Assembly (NCBI GenBank): GCA_015680685.1
Contig: MNCI01006902.1
Span: forward strand, 170,924 to 234,923
DNA: 64,000 nucleotides
Reading direction: 5' to 3'
Source of the DNA: Gnetum montanum
Lineage: Eukaryota; Streptophyta; Gnetopsida; Gnetales; Gnetaceae
The position numbers and the translations under genes are program-made. Within the stretch, counting starts at the first letter, position 1. Each line of letters starts with the position of its first letter. Positions 56,260 through 64,000 of this stretch are shown here, in pieces. The notes below the pieces were generated by a model. That model worked only from the letters and a program-made list of their open reading frames with translations, ran no database searches and was not told where the DNA came from.

Positions 56260-58600
56260 ATGTCTTCTTCTCATAGGCGAGATGGATCCAACCCACCAGG
56301 GCCATAAGAATGTTGAGTGATATACATGCATCCAAATGAATATGTTCCCAACTTCATATTTATCCTACATCAGGATGAGCATCTGCATTGGTGGGACATG
56401 GAAGGCAACATCATATTATCGCTTGACTGATCAGCTCCTGGAATGTTGTTTCACAATCTTACTAGACTAGGCATTTAGGACCATGGTTTGGAGTACCTCA
56501 TGGAGGACCATGACTACCAAGACTATCATCCAAGTAAGGCACAATGTGTACAAGACCAGCAACAGGCAGAACGGTATGAACACATGAAGGGGAAATAGTT
56601 CAGTAATCCCTTATTCTTGCAAGGATTGCAGGACGATGAGGAACCTTTCTTTCATGATTCCCATTTAGCCAAACTTTCTCTAAGGCATCAAATCATTCAA
56701 TCCATCATTCAAAATAAGCAATCAAGTGACCAAGACCCTTAGGAGGATGGGGGGTTACATAGAAGAGGTCCTGACAAAAGTAAAGATAGGCATGAAGATC
56801 GATATCATCATCAGAGTAAAGGAGGAGATCGAAACTAGGGCAGTGGCGATTCCTCCCCATCTTCTCCATCCTCTCACTCCACTCTACCTTCATCTAGCTC
56901 TGAATTTGATCGTAATCGTGGTAGAAAGGAGTAGGGTGATGGTGGTTGCAAGGGCCAAAGGGGACGATGTGACCAAGGGTGTGACCAATCATGTGAGTCT
57001 CATCGTCAAGACAGGAGAGGCAACCAAAATCATCATAGACATTATGGTCTTCAGTAGGACTATGACTTGGATGAACCATTATTGGCTACTCGAAGCATGC
57101 TCCATATCATCGAGGCAGTTCAAATACCCAGTAGGCACTTGAAAGATAGTCAGATCAAACACATTGACATGAACAACATCCCTAGATTTGAAGGGGGATA
57201 TAATTGTGATCCATAGACTTACTTGTAAGCGTTTCATGATGCTTGCACCTTGTAGAACATAGATAATTATTGGCAAAAACGTAAGCTATTCCCTCGCACA
57301 CTCACCAAAGAAGTAGAAAGCTAGTACTGATCTTTGGAGTCGGAATCAATTAAGAGATGGAGTACGATGCTAGAAATCTTCAATGACAAGTATCAAACCT
57401 ACTCTAGAGTGGCTAACCTAAGATGTCAAATCCAAGGGTGGAAGCAAGGTGGTCATGAATCCTTGGATGCAGCCATGAGCAGATACTACTCATTATTACA
57501 TCAATGCCCTAGTCATGGCTACTCTTAGTGGGCACAGCTTTGCCATATCATTGATGGGCTTCACTTTGAAACCAAAAAGACCCTTGGTGTGTATGCCCAA
57601 GGATGACTATCAGAAGTAAGAGTCCATCATTTGTAGTGCTTAATTAAGCAAGTGGCTAAAGAAGAAGGGGAACTTAGAATGAAGGAGAGTGTAGAGGAAT
57701 ATAATTGGGATTACTCCATTAGAAAGAGGGAAGTCCAATTTTGTGAAGATGAGGAGGAATCACCACTAAATTAGCAGTGAACCGTAAGACCTTGCCCCTA
57801 TAAAAATTTTCTTCTAAAATATTGGCCAAGGTTGACAAGATGTGGGACTCTTTGGATGAGAAATTTCAAAGTGTTCTGAAAATCATAGAGGAGTCCAAAG
57901 AGCAAGGTAATAATCACGATCGGTGTAGGAAGAAGGAAGCTGAACGTACCTACCATAAAAGTAAGGGAAAAGTTGCTTAGCAGAACAAGTTACAAACTCT
58001 AATACAGAGGGAGATGATGAATGTGACATATGTCAATACGAACATCCTAAGGGGTGTTATCCTGTGGTGTTACATCTACAAGAGTCTGGGGTGTATGTGT
58101 TGAATCCTCACTTGGCAAAGAGGAAAATACCCTAAAGGTTACCTTACCCACAAGGAAATCCTAGGCAGTTCCACCAGTAGCAAGGATATTATCCAAGTGA
58201 AGTGTCACCACAACCTTATGAATATTTTTAGCAATGGCAGCACCCACAAGCCTGGGGGATGCCACCTCCAAGGCAGCAGTACCCTTACCGACAGCCCGAT
58301 CCCTATGGATACTATGTTCAGTAACCTTTCTCCCTGTGGGACTCTTCTAGTCACACAAATTTTCAAAATAATTACCACCACCTGAAATACTTTCGAGCAC
58401 AGTATCCATCACCTAGGGGGAAGAACTCATAGCTCTACTACCCTCCATCACCTTCTCTTGCCATCCCTACTTAGTAACATCCCACTCAGCTACCACCTAC
58501 TCCACCTATGTAAGGTAAAATACCACAACAGCCACAACAACATAATGCTACGAGGGTTGTCAACTTACAACCAACTCCTTAGCCAAGTGGAATAGAAGTG
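56260..58600 (+). pseudogene. gag: Gag of element E
   Basis: Starts at ATG 56260 (MSSSHRRDGSNPP), about 150 bp past the primer-binding site. YVPNFIFILHQDEHLHWWD follows (56345). The capsid core begins DMNNIPRFEGGYN (57170), then the open piece 57334-57528 with SIKRWSTMLEIFNDKYQ and LDAAMSRYYSLLHQCP. A predicted helical stretch DKMWDSLDEKFQSVLKI is near 57835, the short knuckle CDICQYEHPKGC at about 58022-58057, and then a Gln/Pro/Tyr-rich tail. Frames change several times and there are many stops. It is the only gag in the window that can be followed from start to end without a gap or fusion. Confidence 0.78.
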
Positions 58601-58739
58601 AAGCCATAGAAATGTCCCTTTTTCTAGCCTAATAACCTAAACATACCCTCACACACACTTGTGGCTAGTGCCTCTGAACCTCTAATCGCCTCCACTGTTC
58701 CACCCTTCAAGTAGCCTTCAAACCAAACACCCTCTAACA

Positions 58740-59314
58740 TACAAATGGTCATGCTCACACACGCTATGATAGACTGGATAAAGACAGGTGATCTTCCTTG
58801 GAAATTGACTGATCTGGGAAGAACCCTCATCTATCTTCATGTGGTAGGAAATGAACCTTGTAAAGCTCTTCTGGATTTGAGGTTAGGAGTCAACTTGATT
58901 TTACATGACATGTACAAGACTTGGAACCTACCCCCATTAAAGAAGAGCAAAATTCGATGTGAGTTGGCAAACCAATCCATTACTGTTCCCTTAGGATTGG
59001 TGGAAGACATTGTGACCATCATTTGTGGGTGGTCCTATCCTGTCGACTTCCTTATCATTCGTGTTGAGAATTACAAGGAAAAATTTTCAATCATAATGGG
59101 AAGAGCTTGGTTGAGCATGGTGAATGCAAGATTGGGACTCCAAGATCTTTCCCTTGAAATTTCAAAGGAAAATTCTTTTGGGAAGATCGAGAAGAATCAC
59201 ATTCCATCCATCACGTACAGTGACTCCGGGTGCAACTGTGTGCATCAACTATGGTCCACTAAGTGGACATCTATTCAAGCATGTAGTTGGTGTGTCAAAG
59301 AATTGAAATTTTAA
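58740..59314 (+). pseudogene. pol: Protease region of element E
   Basis: A single open stretch of 189 codons (58745-59314) covers the whole domain: TRP-free N-terminus with MLTHAMIDWIKTG, active-site region ALLDLRLGVNLIL, NLPPLKKSKIRCELA, LVEDIVTIICGWSYPVDF and IIMGRAWLSM. The catalytic triad reads D-L-R where the Athila type has D-L-G; Gly to Arg is a G-to-A change. Probably inactive despite being open. Confidence 0.82.
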
Positions 59315-59559
59315 CAATGCCTGTACATAGCAACCACAAATCAAGAATGCACCCAATGGCTAACCGCTGACCCTACTAGCAGCACTTTATGCCTGGAACC
59401 ATCTGAGGGGCTTGTATGTGCCTATGTAAAAGCATGGATGATTTGGAAGAGGTCCATCAACAAATATCTATTTTTGATGACCGTGATGATTGGGAAAAGT
59501 TACAAATACTTGAAAGTTTTAAATAGGAGCCCTTGGAACTCAAATCCTTACAAGCCCAT

Positions 59560-61050
59560 TTAGAATATGCATTTTTGCGGAATGGAAAGCCGGTGATTAT
59601 CAATGCCACCCTTACTCCTGAACAAAAAAAAAGTTGCTGAAGGTGGTGAACAAATGGGAGGCTGCTTTGCATGGTCATATCTTGAATTAATAGGAGTTGA
59701 TCCCAGGGTTTTCCAACATCAAATTTATATCAACCCCGCCATGAAGCCACAACAACAACTACAAAGGCAGTTGAACCTCAAATTAAAGCAAGTTGTCAAA
59801 GATGAAATCGAGTAGTTGCTGACATCTACTCCATTATGGATAGAGAATGGGTTAGCCCATTTGTTATTATGCCAAAGAAGGATGGAAAATGGAGGGTCTG
59901 TATAGATTTCTGATTACTCAACATGGCTACCTTGAAGGATCACTTCCTGCTCCCATTTGTGGACTAAGTGTTGGATACCATCACAGGGCATTGTTATTAT
60001 AGCTTTTTGGATGGTTATAGTGGCTATAACCAAATCCCAATCACGCCAAAAGATTAGGACAAAATAACATTTACAAGTCCCAGGGGGACTTTCACATACA
60101 AAAAGATGCCCTTTGGCTTGTGTAACGCACCTACCACTTTCCAACACTTTGTCCTCAACATCTTCCAGTAGCAAATTGGCAATGGGGTAGAAGTCTTCAT
60201 GGATGAATTCTCTACCTATGGAGCCACATTTGAATAAGCCTTGGACCATCTGGAGCAAATTTTGAAAAGATGTGTGGAAACTAATCTACAACTCAACTAG
60301 AAAAAGAGCCACTTAATGGTCTAAGAGGGCACTATTCTAGGACATTGTATCTCACAAGCAGGGATCAGTGTAGATCCTAAAAAAATCAGGATCATCCAAG
60401 GAATCACTAGGAAATGAAGCACTGTAAAAGATGTACGGTCATTCCTTGGCCACATTGGTTACTACCGATGCTTCATCGAAAATTTCTCAAAGATCGCCAA
60501 GCCATTGGTGGAACTCACAAAAAAAGATGCTTTGTTCATCTGGACCAAGGATGTGAATCTACATTCCAAACACTTAAACAAAAACTCATAGAACCTCCAA
60601 TTATATGGGCATCTGATTGGTCTAGGCCCTTCCACATCATGATGGATGCATCCAACTATGCATTGGGAGCTGTGCTTACATAGTGGAATGATCAAAAACA
60701 TCCATACTATATCCACTATGTAAGTCACAACATTGTGGGTGCTTAGCTCAACTACACCACCACTGAAATGGAGTTAATGGCAATGGTGTTTGCCTTGGAA
60801 AAGTTTTGACACTATGTGCTCGAGTACAAGGTGTTTGTCCATACTAACCATAGTGCCATCAGGTTCCTGATGAACAAACCAACAGTGAGCCCCTGTATCA
60901 TACAGTGGCTAGTGATTCTTTAAGAATTTGACCTCACTATGATAGACTAGAAGGGAACCAAGAATGCAGTTGCAGACCACTTGTCTCAGTTGGAATGGGA
61001 TGACGCAGAAGAGGAGGAGCCACTCTCTGACCAATTTCTAGATTAACTCC
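59560..61050 (+). pseudogene. pol: Reverse transcriptase and RNase H region of element E
   Basis: The piece 59603-59815 covers the start (FAWSYLELIGVDPRVFQHQIY). After a frameshift near 59815 the frame continues: VIMPKKDGKWRVCIDF, FLDGYSGYNQIPI, KKMPFGLCNAPTTFQ. The metal-binding motif reads FMDEF at 60196-60210 (FMDD expected), so one Asp became Glu. The thumb has [17 protein letters not shown]. RNase H follows with MMDASNYALGAVLT (60640), TTEMELMAMVFALEKF and HTNHSAIRFLMN, where a catalytic Asp of the usual TDH-like motif is Asn. Most stops are TAG or TGA replacing Gln, Arg or Trp. Confidence 0.83.
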
Positions 61051-61239
61051 TCTTTGTAGGAGCAATTGATAAGTAGATGCCTAAAGAATCACCTTGGTTT
61101 AGTCACATCCTCACCTATCTCACAACCCAAGAATTGCCAAAGGAGTGGGACCATCGAAAGAAACAACAGTTTCTCCATAAGGAAAAGCACTTCATGGAAA
61201 TCAATGGCCACCTTTATAAGGTGTGTGCAGATGGCCTGG

Positions 61240-62397
61240 TTTGATGGTGTGTCCCTAATGATGATACATTGCATGTCCTCCAAGTTGCTCATGAGGGTCC
61301 TTGTGGGGGCCACTATGTTGGACGATGCACAACCATTAAGATCTTTCTTGTAGGATATTACTGACCTAAAATTTCCAGGGATGCACAATGGTTCACCTAC
61401 TCCTGCGAATGATGTCAGAGAGATAGTGGTATGACTACAAGAATGGAGGAACCTCAACAGTGGATCTAGACACTAGAGCCCTTCAACATTTGGGGCATCG
61501 ACTTCATGGGTTCCATCACACCCATGTCTAACGGGAAGGTGAACATCATCATTGTTATTGACTACCACATAAAGTGGGTAGAAGCGGTAGCCATCATTGA
61601 CTGTTCCTCAAACACCGCCACATGATTTGTCCAACAACAAATCGTAAATAGGTTTGGAGTGCCACGTGCACTCATCTCAAATAATGGAACATATTTCATG
61701 GGTATCACTTTTCGTAAATTCATGAAACACTTGGGGGTTACTCATAAATTTACAACACCTTATCACCCCCAAGCCAACGGGCAAGTTGAAGTCACCAATA
61801 GGGAGATTACCAAAATCCTCACTCAAACCATCAGTAAATATAGGAGGGACTAGAGCACCAAACTTAACGATGTCCTCTGGGCCTATCGCTCCACCTGGAA
61901 ACTTCCTATAAGTTACTCTCCTTATGAGTTAGTGTACAGTAAGCTACTGAAACTTCCAATCCAAGTAGAACTCTAGACACTATCTACAACCAGCGACCTA
62001 GGCCTTGACCTACCACTAGCACAATGCGAATGAATTATAAAATTAAGTGTGCTAGATGAGAATCGATTAGTGGCCCTATTGTCAAATGAGATAGACAAGG
62101 CCTACAATAAAAAAACGTCATGATCTTAGGATTCGGAAGGAAACATTTAGATGTGGAGATAAGGTACTCTACTGGAACCCCACACACGTATTGCAACGTA
62201 CCAAGTTTCAAACACTGTGGGAGGGACCCTACATTGTCTTCAAAACCTTCCCATCTAGGGCCCTTCTTATACACAAACCTGAGGACCCCACAAGGACATA
62301 TTTAGTTAATAGGCAACAATTGAAACCTTTCCATGAACTCCATCAAACCAGTGCTACCACCTCATCATCACACGGGCAGCCTCGCTCCATTTTTTAG
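61240..62397 (+). pseudogene. pol: Integrase region of element E
   Basis: Zinc-binding part HEGPCGGHYVG and CQRDSG (61290-61430, first Cys of the pair after a stop). Core [18 protein letters not shown] (61487). The second catalytic Asp reads Asn in ISNNGTYF (61675), a G-to-A change. The third catalytic Glu is kept (NGQVEVTNREITKI). The C-terminal part has LPIQVEL, LSVLDENRLVAL and, after a frameshift near 62120, KFQTLWEGPYIVFKTF to about 62340. A chromodomain is not seen, in keeping with the Athila/Tat branch. Confidence 0.83.
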
Positions 62398-64000
62398 GTC
62401 TCCTCCTTTGAACCTAGTCTTGGGGGAGCCCATTCTCCATGCTAACCCACTCTACTAAGCTCCTCGCTATTTTTGAAAATTTTTTGTTTTTCAACATCGT
62501 TCGTATGTTTGTCCATTCTTACCAAGTTTTTCTTTCTTTATTTACTTTTCTGTTTATTTGTTTGCTTATTTATGTATGTGTGTATTTCCTTTCCAGTTGT
62601 TTACTAATAAATTGTCTTATTGTCATCAAACGTACTAGTGCGGTTGGTTTTTCATTTAGATGGGTTGTGTGAAATGGTCCACTAATTCTATCTTGCTCCC
62701 ACCCTCGCATTATTGTTCTAGGAATTTATGCATACTTTCATCTCATAAACCAAGTAGTGAGTCCACATCATCCACCCATTCATCCACTCTATGGTTTTCC
62801 TCCCTTTGGAAACATGCAAACCCCTTTCACTTAAAAACATTTTAATTAATTTGTGACTTGTGTAGCTCCCAGACTTGGGGATGATCCAATGGTTTGAATC
62901 AAGTGTGACTTCAAGGGGAATGCAACATTCATCATACTTTTCTGTTCCCTGGGTTGCAAAAGTGTCCTCATGGATTTCTTACCACTCTGAGTCCTTTCAT
63001 ATAAGAAAGCTCCTTGGCAATTTGGCCTTGCATGGTGTGGTCTTCATCACAAAAACATAAAATGCAAAAAAAAAAGAAAAAAACATGAGGATTCAAAGCA
63101 CACCCCTTGGTCAAATGCATGCAAACTAGCATGGATCTTTGCATGGTGTGGTTCCCACAAAATAAAAATAAAAATACAATAATAAATATGTGGGAATTCA
63201 AAGCACATCCCTTAGACCACCTCTAATGGGCCATAAACACTAGTTATGGGACTTACTTCGTCCCCTCTAACTTAGTCCCATTTCACTTCTTCCTCTCACG
63301 TATGTTGGAGTGGTGGTTATTCGTGCATGCATTCTTGTACTCTTGGGGGATGGACGAGTCTTCACCTATTGCTTCGATGTCACTATAGTTGGTTGGTTTT
63401 GGGTCTAAACTCAAGAAGGGACCTACCGGGTCACTTAACCACACCTTCACATAGGTTTTCATGTGACCGATAATTGGAATTCCAATTTCCACTCCTCTTT
63501 CTTCACTTATTTCTCTCAATGACTCACCTCACTGCTAGTTTTATGTTTTGATGGTTTTTTGTGATTTACATGAACTTCTAATGCTTCGACAGGTTCTCAT
63601 GCATGTGATTATTAACTCGTAGTCAACGTTTGTTGACTCCGAGGCCAACGAACTTTGGTGTTGACGATATGCAAGGGCTATTAAGGCTACTGCCTACTAT
63701 GGGGAGGACCCACTTGTATATTCTTGGTTCCATTCATTAGTCTCCCATCCTCTTGATGTTGTTGGTTGATTGTTTCTGCGCTACCCATCGCTCGAATTTT
63801 TCTCCGCAGAGTTCTTTCTCACAACATTCTCCTAACTTTGACTCTTTTTCTCGCCCCACTTACCTTCCTCTATCTCTTAGCCAAGTCCCTGTTCTTTCAA
63901 GCTTTTAAACCACTCCAATTTGGTGTTTTAATTTTATGTTTTGGGCTTTTTATCCTTCGGTCAATGCTAGTCAATGTTTTTCACACCCATGTGTCGACTA
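62398..64000 (+). other. Start of the 3' noncoding region of element E
   Basis: No gene. Two units of stem-loop 1 at 63034-63104 and 63145-63209; the second has perfectly paired inner arms TTCCCACA and TGTGGGAA. The short hairpin and GGGGAGGA motif is at 63683-63710. It aligns with 47390-45900 of element D (minus strand). The window ends before any internal polypurine tract or LTR. Confidence 0.7.

Larger units (their letters stand above)
55193..64000 (+). mobile_element. Element E: Ty3/gypsy element of the D family, 3' end beyond the window
   Basis: 5' LTR, tRNA-Asp primer-binding site, gag, protease, reverse transcriptase, RNase H, integrase and the start of the 3' noncoding region follow in order without interruption. 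This is the most complete pol in the window, though it has many stops. The left flank is tcaac. From the spacing in element D, an ORF3 start would be expected near 64,450, just outside. Confidence 0.88.

Overview
This window is repetitive nuclear DNA from a plant, almost certainly a seed plant with a large genome. Nearly everything recognisable is decayed LTR retrotransposon. The Ty3/gypsy copies have gag, then protease, reverse transcriptase, RNase H and integrase, with primer-binding sites complementary to the 3' end of plant tRNA-Asp, as in the Athila/Tat branch. I cannot name the species; a gymnosperm-like genome would fit, but that is a guess. I see no intact host gene, tRNA, rRNA, CRISPR array or bacterial operon. 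One 727-base N run and several single N positions mark assembly joins.

Layout, using my own letters. 1-3,826: an inverted repeat and a degenerate tandem repeat of about 280 bp. 3,827-14,456: element A (minus strand), complete between two LTRs but broken by the N gap. 14,457-25,108: unassigned DNA, a Copia-like 5' fragment, then the remains of element H (gag fragment, 3' region and 3' LTR). 25,109-53,394: element B (plus strand), whose two LTRs lie 26.5 kb apart and are bounded by the same 5-bp target duplication, ACTAT. Inside B are B's gag; a 5'-truncated element G of the same family as A; a 2.9-kb insertion in G's pol that carries a possible kinase-gene fragment; two diverged copies (c1 and c2) of the G-3'-end plus B-3'UTR segment; and, between those copies, a displaced block of the tandem repeat and the 3' half of element D (minus strand). 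55,193-64,000: element E (plus strand, same family as D), cut off by the window edge.

The least expected content is in the 3' thirds of these elements. Element D carries a large extra reading frame (ORF3, about 946 codons nominal) between integrase and the 3' LTR, in the position of an envelope-like gene. It has a conserved-looking central domain and a long predicted coiled coil. A splice-acceptor-like sequence lies directly before its ATG, and a second exact copy of the 3' polypurine tract lies 213 bp upstream. Upstream of that, all families share two stem-loops in a fixed order. The first shows paired compensatory changes across eleven copies and is tandemly multiplied in some. These parts suggest an undescribed 3' regulatory and accessory module: hairpin 1, hairpin 2, internal polypurine tract, splice acceptor, ORF3, terminal polypurine tract, LTR. 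No element looks autonomous. All carry stops, frameshifts and, in most cases, damaged catalytic residues, largely by C-to-T or G-to-A changes.
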